DNA of 64,000 nucleotides from Salinicoccus hispanicus (GCF_009831115.1 NZ_WUUK01000003.1:416328-480327); one strand, 5' to 3'; counted from the first letter of the stretch, positions 44,797 through 53,677 are shown. The notes: a model not told the origin generated them from the letters alone. Program-made: numbers and translations.

Positions 44797-46158
44797 TTAA
44801 TTATCTTTTTTGTAGTATCCGTCTTTTGTCGTCTGCCTGTTCCTAGCAATAGCGAGGCTGTCTTCAGGCACCTCTTCTGTGATTGTGGAGCCGGCAGCTA
44901 TGAAGGATCGGTCCCCGACTTTTACCGGTGCCACAAGATTCGAGTTGCACCCGATGAATGCATCCTGTCCGATTTCCGTCCTGAATTTGTTCTTGCCGTC
45001 ATAGTTTACTGTAATGGTGCCGCAGCCGATGTTGGAACGTGCGCCGATGGAGGCGTCTCCGATATAGCTGAGATGGGAGACCTTGGCTTCATTTTCGAGC
45101 TTGGATTTTTTGACTTCGACAAAGTTGCCGATCTTCACTTCTTCGCCAAGCTCAGAGTCAGGCCTCAGTTGTGCGAATGGTCCGACCTTTGTTCCTCTGC
45201 CCACTTTTGAGGACGTAACAACAGACTGTCTGATCTCCACTTCGTCACCGATAATGGAGTCCTTGATTTCGGAACCGGAGGAAATCCTTGCATTTTTACC
45301 GATTTCCGTCCTGCCGCGAATGATGGCACCTGGATAGATGATCGTATCGCTTCCGATTTCAACTTCCTTATCGATATACGTCGTATCTGGATGAATCAGT
45401 GTTACGCCATTCTGCATATGTAGCGTATTGATGCGTTTTCTCATGACCTCCTCGGCATTGGCCAGAGCGACTCTGTCGTTGATGCCGAGCGTTTCTTCAA
45501 AGTCAGGTGTCACATATGCTTCCACACGCGCCCGCTGGTCGCGTAGGATGGAGATGACATCGGGAAGATAGTATTCGTTCTGTGCATTATTATTATCCAC
45601 CTGCTCGAGTGCTTCAAACAATGTACGGTTATCAAAGATGAACGTCCCCGAACTCACCTCTTTGATCTCCCGCTCCAGATCAGTCGCATCCTTCTCCTCG
45701 ACAATGCGTTTGACTGAACCATTTTCCTTTCTCACTATCCGGCCATAGCCGAATGGCATCTGTGTGCGTGAAGACAGAATAGTGGCCTTCGATCCAGTCT
45801 CAAGATGATAGTGCATGAATGCCTGTATCGTCGTATCACTGATGAGTGGTGTATCTCCGCACACGACCATCGTATGGCCGTCCTTATCACGAAGCGTATC
45901 CTGCCATTGGCGTACTGCATGCGCTGTGCCAAGCTGTTCTTCCTGGATTGTCGTATGTATACTTCCACCCAGGTAGCTGCTGACTGTTTCAGAACCATGT
46001 CCAAGGACTGCGTAGATATCTGAAATTCCTGCTTCCCTCAAATTGCCGATGACGTGCTGGATCATTGGTGTACCGCATACTTCATGCAGTACCTTGTACT
46101 TCTCGGACTTCATCCGTGTACCTTTTCCGGCCGCAAGGATAATTGCTCTCGTCTGCAT
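44797..46158 (-). CDS. glmU: GlmU, bifunctional UDP-GlcNAc pyrophosphorylase
   Basis: A 453-residue enzyme. N-terminal uridylyltransferase (1-230) with LAAGKGTRMKS and VVCGDTPL; C-terminal left-handed beta helix (250-450) with hexapeptide repeats and the acetyltransferase region HLSYIGDASIG. It acetylates GlcN-1-P and forms UDP-GlcNAc for peptidoglycan and teichoic acid. Followed closely by prs. Confidence 0.98.
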   Translation of the reverse strand: MQTRAIILAAGKGTRMKSEKYKVLHEVCGTPMIQHVIGNLREAGISDIYAVLGHGSETVSSYLGGSIHTTIQEEQLGTAHAVRQWQDTLRDKDGHTMVVCGDTPLISDTTIQAFMHYHLETGSKATILSSRTQMPFGYGRIVRKENGSVKRIVEEKDATDLEREIKEVSSGTFIFDNRTLFEALEQVDNNNAQNEYYLPDVISILRDQRARVEAYVTPDFEETLGINDRVALANAEEVMRKRINTLHMQNGVTLIHPDTTYIDKEVEIGSDTIIYPGAIIRGRTEIGKNARISSGSEIKDSIIGDEVEIRQSVVTSSKVGRGTKVGPFAQLRPDSELGEEVKIGNFVEVKKSKLENEAKVSHLSYIGDASIGARSNIGCGTITVNYDGKNKFRTEIGQDAFIGCNSNLVAPVKVGDRSFIAAGSTITEEVPEDSLAIARNRQTTKDGYYKKDN

Positions 46159-46251
46159 AGTCTACCTCCATTTTATAACTAACCCAATTATATTTTAGAA
46201 GCGAGGGAGTTTCAAGGTGTAAGCGGATGCAACTGAAAAGTTCTTCATCGT

Positions 46252-46281
46252 AAAAAACCCGCAAAGCATGTGCTTTGCGGG
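46252..46281 (-). terminator. spoVG terminator
   Basis: CCCGCAAAGC (46258-46267) pairs with GCTTTGCGGG (46272-46281), 4-nt loop, then TTTTTTAC on the minus strand. It separates yabJ-spoVG from glmU-prs. Confidence 0.94.
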
Positions 46282-46287
46282 CTGCCG

Positions 46288-46680
46288 CTATCTATTGTCT
46301 TCAGTGCTGTCCTGTTCTGATTCTTCCTGATGATACTGTGCGTCTTCTTGGCTTACAGCATCCTTCGACGGGTCGACAACCGTTTCGGATGTATCAGGCA
46401 CGTTCTCTATCTGTGGTTCAGGATCTTCCGTTTCTTCATATACCCGCATCACTTCTTCCTGTACATGCTGCCGCATGTCGGAATGAATCGGGTGGGCAAT
46501 ATCCCTGAACTCCCCGTCAGGTGTCCTTTTACTCGGCATTGCTACAAACAGACCATTGTTTCCTTCGATGACCCTGAGGTCATGAATGACAAATGCATCT
46601 TCAAAAGTAATGGATGCCAGTGCTTTCATTCGAGTGTCTTGGTTATTTACTTTCCGCAGTCTAACATCTGTTATCTTCAT
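46288..46680 (-). CDS. spoVG: SpoVG, site-specific DNA/RNA-binding regulator
   Basis: A 130-residue protein. The conserved core (1-85, [15 protein letters not shown] ... [10 protein letters not shown]) is typical SpoVG. In staphylococci it is an effector of SigB affecting capsule and antibiotic tolerance. The C-terminal 45 residues are an acidic, Gln/Glu-rich extension beyond the core. ATG at 46680 follows GGGGGAA; an in-frame ATG 15 bp upstream is less well placed. Encoded with yabJ. Confidence 0.95.
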   Translation of the reverse strand: MKITDVRLRKVNNQDTRMKALASITFEDAFVIHDLRVIEGNNGLFVAMPSKRTPDGEFRDIAHPIHSDMRQHVQEEVMRVYEETEDPEPQIENVPDTSETVVDPSKDAVSQEDAQYHQEESEQDSTEDNR

Positions 46681-46741
46681 CGTTTGTTCCCCCAATAATA
46701 ATTATTGTTGGATCGTATGTGTACTGCTTCAGCCAACCAAT

Positions 46742-47122
46742 CTATTCGTTCGTTTCAGATGCAATCACTTCAATTTCCACTTTCACATCTTTCGGTAAAC
46801 GACTGACTTCTACACATGATCTTGCTGGTAGTTTACCCGTAAAATAGCCGCCGTAAACTTCATTGATCAGTGGGAAATCATTCATGTTGCTGATGAAAAT
46901 CGTTGTTTTGACAATATTTCCATAGCCCATGCCTGCTGCTGCAAGGACATGACCGACATTCTCCATTACCTGCTTTGTCTGTTCCTGCACATCGTCAGAG
47001 ACGATCTCACCTTCAAGATTGAGCGGAATCTGGCCTGAGGAATAGAACATATTCCCCACTTTCATGCCGTGGCTATATGGTCCAAGTGCTTCTGGTGCTT
47101 TTGAAGAATTGATGGCTTCCAT
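46742..47122 (-). CDS. ridA: YabJ/RidA, enamine/imine deaminase
   Basis: A 126-residue RidA-family protein that hydrolyses reactive 2-aminoacrylate-type intermediates. Contains SSGQIPLNLEGEI, the arginine-containing PARSCVEVSRLPKDVKVEIE with the catalytic Arg. Located between purR and spoVG, as in Bacillus and Staphylococcus, where yabJ was first tied to purine regulation. Confidence 0.96.
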   Translation of the reverse strand: MEAINSSKAPEALGPYSHGMKVGNMFYSSGQIPLNLEGEIVSDDVQEQTKQVMENVGHVLAAAGMGYGNIVKTTIFISNMNDFPLINEVYGGYFTGKLPARSCVEVSRLPKDVKVEIEVIASETNE

Positions 47123-47140
47123 TGTATAGAACTCCCCTGA

Positions 47141-47989
47141 CTATGAATTATATTTATCGTTTCCATTTTCAATATACTCTAAACAGTTGCCTTCTTCCAC
47201 TAGGAAGGACTGGTTGAATTCATCGATTTCCGACACTTTCAGCAAGGAGGTGTAGTCATTGAAACGGCGGTTCTCCACCTGCTTTGCCTCGACAAGCACA
47301 CTGACTCCTACCACTTCTGCAGAAAACTCCTCCATCAGATTGATCACACCTGTGATCGACCCCCCGGCGCGCAGGAAATCATCCACGACGAGCACTTTGG
47401 AACCTTCTTTCAGCGTGCGCTTGGATAAGACCATCGTCTCAATCTTCCGCGTCGATCCCGATACATAGTTGACAGAGACAGTAGAACCTTCCGTCACCTT
47501 GTTATCCTTGCGGATGACAGCTACAGGCACATTCAGTTTTCTCGCTACTGCATTTGCGAACGAGATGCCTTTGGTTGCGATTGTGACCACCGCATCAATC
47601 GTTTCATCACCATACATCGTTGCAATCAGCTCGCCGATATCATTCATAAGGTGTGGGTTGCCCATGATGTCCGACATGTAGAGGTAACCACCAGGAAGTA
47701 GGCGCTCCTTCATTTTCAGTACTTCCATGAAGTGTCCGACAATCTCTTCAGCCCGCTGATAGCTGATTTTCGGCTGGAATGTTACCCCGCCACCCGCACC
47801 GGCAGTTGTTTGTACAGTGCCGATACCTTCATTTTCAAAAACATCCTTGATAATGCGGATGTCTTCACTGATTGATGATTTCGCCTGTGTAAACTTGTCT
47901 ACGAAATATGTAAGAGGAATCAGCTGATTTGGATGGGAAGTGAGGTGCTGGGTCATGAAGACCAGCCTTTCACTGCGTTTGAATTTCAT
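47141..47989 (-). CDS. purR: PurR, PRPP-responsive purine repressor
   Basis: A 282-residue Gram-positive PurR: N-terminal winged helix (1-75, KFKRSERLVFMTQHL) and a phosphoribosyltransferase-like domain with PRPP motif VLVVDDFLRAGGSITG. PRPP relieves repression. Different from the LacI-type PurR of enterics. It starts about 60 bp downstream of ispE and is followed by yabJ 18 bp later. Confidence 0.97.
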   Translation of the reverse strand: MKFKRSERLVFMTQHLTSHPNQLIPLTYFVDKFTQAKSSISEDIRIIKDVFENEGIGTVQTTAGAGGGVTFQPKISYQRAEEIVGHFMEVLKMKERLLPGGYLYMSDIMGNPHLMNDIGELIATMYGDETIDAVVTIATKGISFANAVARKLNVPVAVIRKDNKVTEGSTVSVNYVSGSTRKIETMVLSKRTLKEGSKVLVVDDFLRAGGSITGVINLMEEFSAEVVGVSVLVEAKQVENRRFNDYTSLLKVSEIDEFNQSFLVEEGNCLEYIENGNDKYNS

Positions 47990-48052
47990 AAAATAACTCC
48001 TGATACCGTATTTAATATAGTGATTTTACCATAAAAGTTCGGTTTTCAGCAA

Positions 48053-48898
48053 TCATCCAAGCAATCTTACTTTATAAACTTCGTGACAGCAGCCTTTGAT
48101 TGCATTATAAAGTTGTGTCGCCTGCCGCTCTTTGTGGGTGAGTCCAAAAACTGTAGGACCGCTTCCACTCATCATTGCACCGTCTGCACCGTTATCGAGC
48201 ATCGTATCAATGAGCTTTTTGACGTCAGGATGCTTTTTCATGGTCACTTCCTGAAGGTCGTTCTTCATCAGTTTCATCATCATCGGGTAGTTGCCCGCTT
48301 CAATCGCTTCTACCATATGCTCTGAAGCCGGGCGGTTCTTGCCGGGCTGCAATGCCTGGTAGATGGTCTTTGTAGAGACATTCACTTTCGGCTTGGCCAG
48401 AATCACCCAGGCATTCGGAGGTTTACATAGATGTTCGATCCTTTCACCTCTGCCCGTTGCCAATGCCGTCCCCCCATATACGCAAAATGGGATATCAGAA
48501 CCGAGCTGACCGGATAGTTCGGCCAGCTCTTTGATATCAACGCCGAGGTCATACAGGGCATTGATGCCCCTGAACGTTGCGGCTGCATCTGCCGAACCTC
48601 CTGCAAGTCCTGCAGCGATGGGAATGTTCTTTTCTATCACAATGGTAACGCCAGTATCGATGCCGTACGTACGGATCATCAGAGACGCCGCCTGGTAGGC
48701 CAGGTTGCGCCGATCCGAAGGCACATACTGGTGCTCCGTCTCGATGACGATCTTCTTATCATTCCTCTTCTCAAAAGACAACTGATCGTTCAGGTCGACA
48801 GTCGTCATGACCATGTTCACTTCATGGTAGCCATCTTCCCTTTTGAACAATGTATCCAATGTCAGATTGATTTTTGCTGGTGCAGTTTCAAAATGCAT
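48053..48898 (-). CDS. ispE: IspE, CDP-methylerythritol kinase (4-diphosphocytidyl-2-C-methyl-D-erythritol kinase)
   Basis: A 281-residue GHMP kinase: ETAPAKINLTLD at the start, GHMP motif PIAAGLAGGSADAAA and C-terminal MSGSGPTVFGL. Part of the MEP isoprenoid pathway in many bacteria; staphylococci use mevalonate yet keep this gene, whose role there is unsettled. In relatives, veg follows upstream directly; here an ABC/LytTR block intervenes. Confidence 0.95.
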   Translation of the reverse strand: MHFETAPAKINLTLDTLFKREDGYHEVNMVMTTVDLNDQLSFEKRNDKKIVIETEHQYVPSDRRNLAYQAASLMIRTYGIDTGVTIVIEKNIPIAAGLAGGSADAAATFRGINALYDLGVDIKELAELSGQLGSDIPFCVYGGTALATGRGERIEHLCKPPNAWVILAKPKVNVSTKTIYQALQPGKNRPASEHMVEAIEAGNYPMMMKLMKNDLQEVTMKKHPDVKKLIDTMLDNGADGAMMSGSGPTVFGLTHKERQATQLYNAIKGCCHEVYKVRLLG

Positions 48899-48975
48899 AC
48901 TTTCACATCCATTATACCGTCATTTTTGTATCAGTTTATCATAAATCGGAACGATACAATATGACTTTGGGACAT

Positions 48976-49674
48976 CTATTTCCTCTCATCACTCATACGC
49001 TTCCTGAAAGCCCATGCCACATAGAGGAAACTGACCAGTGTCCAGACGGCAAGAATGAGCAGGGGAACGACGGTCTCACCCTCATGAATAGCAATGTTCT
49101 GGTAGAGTGGCAGGTAATCAGCGATCTGTCTTACAAAGTGGTCGGGTTCAGACACGACCAATTCAACCATCGGTGTAAACCCGAATATGAACATGACAGG
49201 CAGCAAGTAAACCGAGGTTGTTGCCACACTATCGACGGTGAGCCCGACTGCAATGCCGACATTGAGGAAGAACAGCGCAAGCAGTACTAGACCGACAATT
49301 GTAGCGATGGACCACTCAACCCCCGTATTCATAATAAGGAAGGCAAGGGTGAGAGAAGCTGCAGTCATCAATATAACGACAAGACTTTTACCGATCAGGA
49401 TATCCATCATCGAAGCAGGTGACTGTACCAGCCCTCTCAATGTCCTCTTTTCATTCTCCTCGGCCATCATGGTCATGATGCCGCTGCACAGTATTGCCGA
49501 GAACGCGACGCCGACAATCAGATATACGAGCATTGGCGGAAGCGCCTCCTCACCCATGCGGGAGTACATGAACGCCAGAAAAATAGGAAGTAGTATTGTT
49601 GTGAAAAGCATCATGTTACGCGTGAATTCCTTTATATCCTTTTCAAAGATTGCCATGATTCTTCCGGTATTCAT
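48976..49674 (-). CDS. ABC-2 type exporter permease
   Basis: A 232-residue permease with six predicted TM helices: near 22-40, 52-74, 95-120 (VVILMTAASLTLAFLI), 125-150, 160-180 and 205-225. The fold and arrangement resemble NatB/YhfI-like ABC-2 permeases. ATG at 49674 is preferred because GGAGC lies nine bases upstream and the ATPase stop is at 49676. Transcribed with the ATPase. Substrate unknown; small hydrophobic or peptide compounds are typical of this class. Confidence 0.85.
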   Translation of the reverse strand: MNTGRIMAIFEKDIKEFTRNMMLFTTILLPIFLAFMYSRMGEEALPPMLVYLIVGVAFSAILCSGIMTMMAEENEKRTLRGLVQSPASMMDILIGKSLVVILMTAASLTLAFLIMNTGVEWSIATIVGLVLLALFFLNVGIAVGLTVDSVATTSVYLLPVMFIFGFTPMVELVVSEPDHFVRQIADYLPLYQNIAIHEGETVVPLLILAVWTLVSFLYVAWAFRKRMSDERK

Positions 49675-49675
49675 A

Positions 49676-50524
49676 TCAGACAAGCTCCTTTCCGGTCACT
49701 TTTTTGAAAACTTCACCGAGCGTTGGATAGTCACTTTTCATATTGACGATATTTGTATCGAACAGTGCCGCTTCGAGCTGTGCTTTATTTTCCAAGTTCA
49801 CTGGTATCTGCTTCTTCGTACCATCATCATAGGTGACATGCATGGTATTGCTCTTATATGCCTGCCTCAGAGCATCAGGCGACCCGTTATCGGTGATGAT
49901 GCCATCGTTCAGGAATGCCACGTTGTCACATAGAGCTGTTGCCTCGTCCATGTTATGCGTTGTCAGCATGATCGTCGTCCCTCGCGACCTGATCTTAAGC
50001 AGCATCTCATGGATGCTGTCTGTGGTGACAGGGTCAAGGGCACTTGTCGGTTCATCAAGGAAGAGCACTTCCGGTTCATGCAGCACCGCCTTGCACAGCA
50101 ATATGCGCTGCTTCATACCTTTGGACAGATCCTTGACCCGTTTGTTGATATGGTTCGAGAGGCCTACATCTTTCAGAACCTGATCCACTTTCGCCTGTCC
50201 TGTTCCATACAGCTTTCTGAAAAGTGTCAGATTGTCCTTTACAGTGAGTCGATCATATAGTGAGCTGTTATCCGAAAGAATGCCGAGAGATTTGACATAG
50301 CCTGATCTTTTGAATGCTTGGTATGGATAGCCAAGTACTTCCACCTGTCCTCCTGTCGGTTCGAGTTCTCCCGTCAGTATTTTGATGGTTGTTGTCTTGC
50401 CTGAACCACTTGGCCCGAGCAGTCCAAAAATTTCTCCTTTACCTACTTCGAAGGAAATGCCTTTCAACGCCTCTTCGTTGTCAAAATGCTTTTTCAACGC
50501 TTCTACACTAATTGCAGTCTCCAT
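49676..50524 (-). CDS. ABC exporter ATP-binding protein
   Basis: A 282-residue ATPase. Walker A GPSGSGKTT (37-45), signature LSKGMKQR (133-140), Walker B VLFLDEP (153-159), switch His190 (LTTHN). The C-terminal extra 60 residues are typical of NatA-like exporters. ATG at 50524 follows GGAGG by eight bases. With the permease it makes a half-and-half exporter; it lies next to a LytTR protein whose N-terminal half is a degenerate copy of the same ATPase fold. Confidence 0.93.
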   Translation of the reverse strand: METAISVEALKKHFDNEEALKGISFEVGKGEIFGLLGPSGSGKTTTIKILTGELEPTGGQVEVLGYPYQAFKRSGYVKSLGILSDNSSLYDRLTVKDNLTLFRKLYGTGQAKVDQVLKDVGLSNHINKRVKDLSKGMKQRILLCKAVLHEPEVLFLDEPTSALDPVTTDSIHEMLLKIRSRGTTIMLTTHNMDEATALCDNVAFLNDGIITDNGSPDALRQAYKSNTMHVTYDDGTKKQIPVNLENKAQLEAALFDTNIVNMKSDYPTLGEVFKKVTGKELV

Positions 50525-50655
50525 AAATTCGACCTCCATTTCTAGGATATTTCCATTCTAGAACGGTCGAGGGAATGCTACGATATATATTGGATGAGAT
50601 GTTGCTGCAATGCCTTGAAAAGTATGAATGCAGGGGTAAACAGCCGTATCATCTA

Positions 50656-50676
50656 ATGAAATGTACTCCATTTCAT
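50656..50676. repeat. Inverted repeat between LytTR gene and ABC exporter genes
   Basis: ATGAAATG (50656-50663) and CATTTCAT (50669-50676) are perfect inverted arms with a 5-nt loop, just past the LytTR stop. There is no T-run, so it could be an operator or an RNA structure protecting mRNA ends rather than a terminator. Confidence 0.5.
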
Positions 50677-50686
50677 ACAAAGTGTA

Positions 50687-51598
50687 CTAGCGAAGCACAA
50701 GCAATTCCTGGATTTCATTATATTTTGTTCTGGATAGCGGAATTTTGGTCTTATCCGGGTTATCTATGACGATAGAATATGTATTTTTCGACCAGTTGAT
50801 GATCTCCCTCACCTTTTTCAAGTTGACGATGTACGAACGGTGACATCTGTAGAAGTCATAATCTTTCAGTTTCTGTTCTGTTTCCGTCAGATTACTCTCG
50901 ATTACAAACTTTTCCCGGGAAATATTTATATAGACTTTTCCTTCGCTGCTTTCGATGTATTCGATATCTTCCAGATCTACGAAAATCGTCTTATCTTCAG
51001 ACCTCGCCTTCAACCGGTTGAGAACACTCTGTGGTTCATCAGGTGTTTCCTCCGTTTTCACAGTTTTGATGCCCTGATTATTGAGTTTCAATATATCCTG
51101 GGAAATGACGAAAGCATCCTCGGTGCTATGGGTGATGACCATGACAGCCTTGCCCATCCGCTTCATCTGTTCAATCGCCCGATGGAAAAGATGGATATTA
51201 TCGACTGTTGCATTATATAGCGGATTTACTGCCAGCACACATTTGCGATTGGACATCATAGCGTGTATATAGGCCATCCGCTGGGTGATTTCATCACTGC
51301 ATTTCCCAAGTTTCATCTTCTGAAAAGGTTCCAGGCCAAACTGTTTTAAAATGTTATCAATGTCCATCTGACTTCCATACCACTTGTTGAAAAACTTGAG
51401 ATGCTCGCGTACCGTCAGACGATTGTAGTACCGGGCTGAACTTTCAAGCCGGAAGACTGAGGTGGAATGGTTTGTCAGCTCTATGACTTTCTGGATATAC
51501 TCGATAGGCATCTGAATGACAGTTACACTTTCCTCTTCAAATCCTATGTACTGTTCATTCTCTCTATCTATCACTTCCGAGACTTTGATTTCATGCAT
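50687..51598 (-). CDS. Degenerate ABC-ATPase fused to LytTR DNA-binding domain
   Basis: A 303-residue protein. Residues about 58-178 align along the ABC ATPase encoded next door: LTVREHLKFFNKWYG matches LTVKDNLTLFRKLYG, signature LSKGMKQR is replaced by CSDEITQR (100-107), Walker B DEP by NPL (125-127), and the H-loop survives as ITHST (155-159). No Walker A exists. Residues 200-303 are a LytTR domain (FVDLEDIEYIESSEGKVYI and FYRCHRSYIVNLKKV). It should not hydrolyse ATP and may sense the exporter or its substrate and regulate transcription. ATG at 51598 with GAGGTGA preferred over an upstream GTG. Confidence 0.88.
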   Translation of the reverse strand: MHEIKVSEVIDRENEQYIGFEEESVTVIQMPIEYIQKVIELTNHSTSVFRLESSARYYNRLTVREHLKFFNKWYGSQMDIDNILKQFGLEPFQKMKLGKCSDEITQRMAYIHAMMSNRKCVLAVNPLYNATVDNIHLFHRAIEQMKRMGKAVMVITHSTEDAFVISQDILKLNNQGIKTVKTEETPDEPQSVLNRLKARSEDKTIFVDLEDIEYIESSEGKVYINISREKFVIESNLTETEQKLKDYDFYRCHRSYIVNLKKVREIINWSKNTYSIVIDNPDKTKIPLSRTKYNEIQELLVLR

Positions 51599-51795
51599 GA
51601 CTATCACCTCACAATCCGTTTATATTCACCTATTATTATATTACACTTCACCTAATGATGCTCCGAACTGCCTGAAGTTTCAGCAATAGTCAAATAAGTT
51701 GAAATCCATAGTATTTCCTTTAATATATATAAAGCAAGTTACTTTTAATTACTATTAACGTCCAATCGAGAAGGTGGACATGGGAGGCAGACAAT

Positions 51796-52359
51796 ATGGT
51801 CAGAATAGGAATCATTACAGGCAGCACACGCCCGGCGCGTGTAAATCTACAGGTCGCAGAATGGGTAAAGACGTTTGCAGAAGGACTGGATCTCGATGCA
51901 CAGTTTGAAATTGTCGATATCATGGAATATGATTTTCCGATGTTCAGTGAAGATGTCCCCCCTGCAATGGCCAATAAGCAGTATTCCACAGATATGGTCA
52001 ATGCGTGGTCCAGAAAGATAGACGAACTGGACGGTTTCATTTTCATCACACCTGAATACAATAAAAGTATCACTGCTTCCCTTAAGAATGCGATTGACTA
52101 TATCGGACCGGAATGGGCGAATAAGGCAGCCGGCATCGTCGGCTATGGCTCTACACTTGCCGTAGCGGCCACACTATCACTCCGTCAGATTCTCGGCAAC
52201 CTGAATATCGCTACTGTAACGCCGTTTGGTGCACTCAGCCTCTTCACCGATTTTGAAGACATGAAGACATTCAAACCGGCAGAGATACATCATGCAACAA
52301 TCGAAAATGTTGTGACGACGACGGTGAACTGGTCAAAAGGTCTCAAGACGATACGATAG
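51796..52359 (+). CDS. NADPH-dependent FMN reductase
   Basis: A 187-residue flavodoxin-like reductase: FMN phosphate loop GSTRPARVNLQVA, ITPEYNKSITASLKNAIDYI (the isoalloxazine-binding stretch) and GYGSTLAVAA. Reduces FMN, azo compounds or quinones with NADPH. Divergent from the LytTR gene with about 200 bp between them. Its own terminator follows. Any role in detoxifying what the nearby exporter expels is inference from adjacency. Confidence 0.9.
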   Translation: MVRIGIITGSTRPARVNLQVAEWVKTFAEGLDLDAQFEIVDIMEYDFPMFSEDVPPAMANKQYSTDMVNAWSRKIDELDGFIFITPEYNKSITASLKNAIDYIGPEWANKAAGIVGYGSTLAVAATLSLRQILGNLNIATVTPFGALSLFTDFEDMKTFKPAEIHHATIENVVTTTVNWSKGLKTIR

Positions 52360-52367
52360 AATATATA

Positions 52368-52398
52368 AAACAGGCGGAGAACTGCCTGTTTCTTTTTG
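52368..52398 (+). terminator. FMN reductase gene terminator
   Basis: AAACAGGC (52368-52375) pairs with GCCTGTTT (52384-52391), followed by CTTTTTG. Confidence 0.85.
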
Positions 52399-52402
52399 TA
52401 TA

Positions 52403-52432
52403 CAAAAAGGCTACTATCCGAGGATAATAGCC
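52403..52432 (-). terminator. veg terminator
   Basis: GGCTACTATCC (52409-52419) pairs with GGATAATAGCC (52422-52432), one mismatched-wobble pair, followed on the minus strand by TTTTTGT. Confidence 0.87.
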
Positions 52433-52441
52433 ACCGTTCGA

Positions 52442-52705
52442 TTATTGGATTACAAATGCTTCTCTCTGTTCATTATAGAATGTCACTTCAACGTTGGATG
52501 TCAATACATCAGTATATGTATATGACACTCTTTCAAAGCTATGTTCCTCCTGATCGAGTTCTACGACGAAGACAGAAGGATATGTCTCTCTCAGAATACC
52601 TCGTCGTTCAATCAACTTCTTGCGTCCTCCATTTGCACGGAGTAAAACTGGACAACCCAATTGACAATCAAGAATTTTTTTGATGTCGACTAAAGTTTTT
52701 GGCAT
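52442..52705 (-). CDS. veg: Veg, biofilm-linked small protein
   Basis: An 87-residue protein of the Veg family: [35 protein letters not shown] and [17 protein letters not shown]. In B. subtilis Veg promotes biofilm formation by interfering with the SinR repressor. ATG at 52705 with GAGGTGGG upstream is used. The strong promoter at 52727-52755 is typical, since veg is one of the most highly transcribed genes of Bacillus. Confidence 0.95.
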   Translation of the reverse strand: MPKTLVDIKKILDCQLGCPVLLRANGGRKKLIERRGILRETYPSVFVVELDQEEHSFERVSYTYTDVLTSNVEVTFYNEQREAFVIQ

Positions 52706-52726
52706 TTGGCCCACCTCACTACTTAT

Positions 52727-52755
52727 AGTATAGCAAGTTTACATAATTCTGTCAA
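52727..52755 (-). promoter_or_regulatory. Strong SigA promoter of veg
   Basis: Minus-strand TTGACA (52750-52755), exactly 17 bp, TATACT (52727-52732). Eleven of twelve consensus bases. Confidence 0.92.
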
Positions 52756-52779
52756 AATTTCGCGTAAATTCTGTCACTT

Positions 52780-53676
52780 CTATGGTCCGTCAGTTACTTT
52801 CAAATCGGACGACGCTTTGACCTCATGATATATTTTCGCGAAATCATCAATGGAGAGGCTTTCCCCGCGCCTTCTCGGGTCGATGCCGGCCTGCTCAAGC
52901 ATCTGATGGAGTGCTTCCTTCTTCTCTTTTCCATCTTCAAAAATGCTCGAATAGTTGTTGAGTATCGTCTTTCTTCTCTGACCGAACGCACCGCGTGTCA
53001 GCCTGAAGAACAGTGCCTCGTCATCAATATCCACTTTTGGCGTCTTGCGCCGTACCATCTCTACGATGATCGAGTCCACATTCGGCGGCGGCATGAAGAC
53101 GGATTTAGGTACATTCTGAACGACACGCGCTTCCGTATAGTAGTCGATTGCAATGGAGAGCGAACCGTACGATTTGCTGTTCGGTTCTGCACTGATCCGT
53201 TCCCCGACTTCCTTCTGCATCATGACATAGTAACGCTCGATGGGCAGGTTCTGCTCAAGGAAATGCATCAGTATCGGCGTTGTAATGTAGTACGGCAGAT
53301 TGGCGACGACAATCACTTCATCACATTCCGACAACGACTCGAAGATGGTGGTTCTGACGTCAGCCTTCAATATATCCGCATTCACTATCTCAACATTATC
53401 ATATGGACACAATGTATCCTGGAGCACAGGAACCAGACGCTGATCTATTTCGAAAGCGACGACTTTTCTGGCGCGTTTTGCCAGCTGTTCCGTGAGAGAA
53501 CCGATTCCCGGCCCCACTTCGATGATACCGGTCCGGTCCGTGATGTTCGCTTTATCGAGCACTTCCCTGATCACATTCAGATCGATCAGGAAGTTCTGCC
53601 CGAGACTCTTCTTGAAGGTAAAACCATGATCTTTCAATATTTGTTTTGTTCTGCCTACCGTTGCAATATCCTTCAT
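52780..53676 (-). CDS. rsmA: RsmA/KsgA, 16S rRNA dimethyladenosine transferase
   Basis: A 298-residue SAM methyltransferase that dimethylates two adjacent adenines in helix 45 of 16S rRNA. Contains [14 protein letters not shown] motif [10 protein letters not shown], and catalytic [13 protein letters not shown] at 53676 is chosen; an in-frame GTG sits in its Shine-Dalgarno. One base after the rnmV stop. Confidence 0.97.
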   Translation of the reverse strand: MKDIATVGRTKQILKDHGFTFKKSLGQNFLIDLNVIREVLDKANITDRTGIIEVGPGIGSLTEQLAKRARKVVAFEIDQRLVPVLQDTLCPYDNVEIVNADILKADVRTTIFESLSECDEVIVVANLPYYITTPILMHFLEQNLPIERYYVMMQKEVGERISAEPNSKSYGSLSIAIDYYTEARVVQNVPKSVFMPPPNVDSIIVEMVRRKTPKVDIDDEALFFRLTRGAFGQRRKTILNNYSSIFEDGKEKKEALHQMLEQAGIDPRRRGESLSIDDFAKIYHEVKASSDLKVTDGP

Positions 53677-53677
53677 T

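Noticed and set aside
48911..48916. A perfect TATAAT just upstream of ispE
   Set aside because: It would put the start site about five bases before the ATG although a Shine-Dalgarno-like GGATGTGAAAG is present, and no good -35 exists at 17 or 18 bp.
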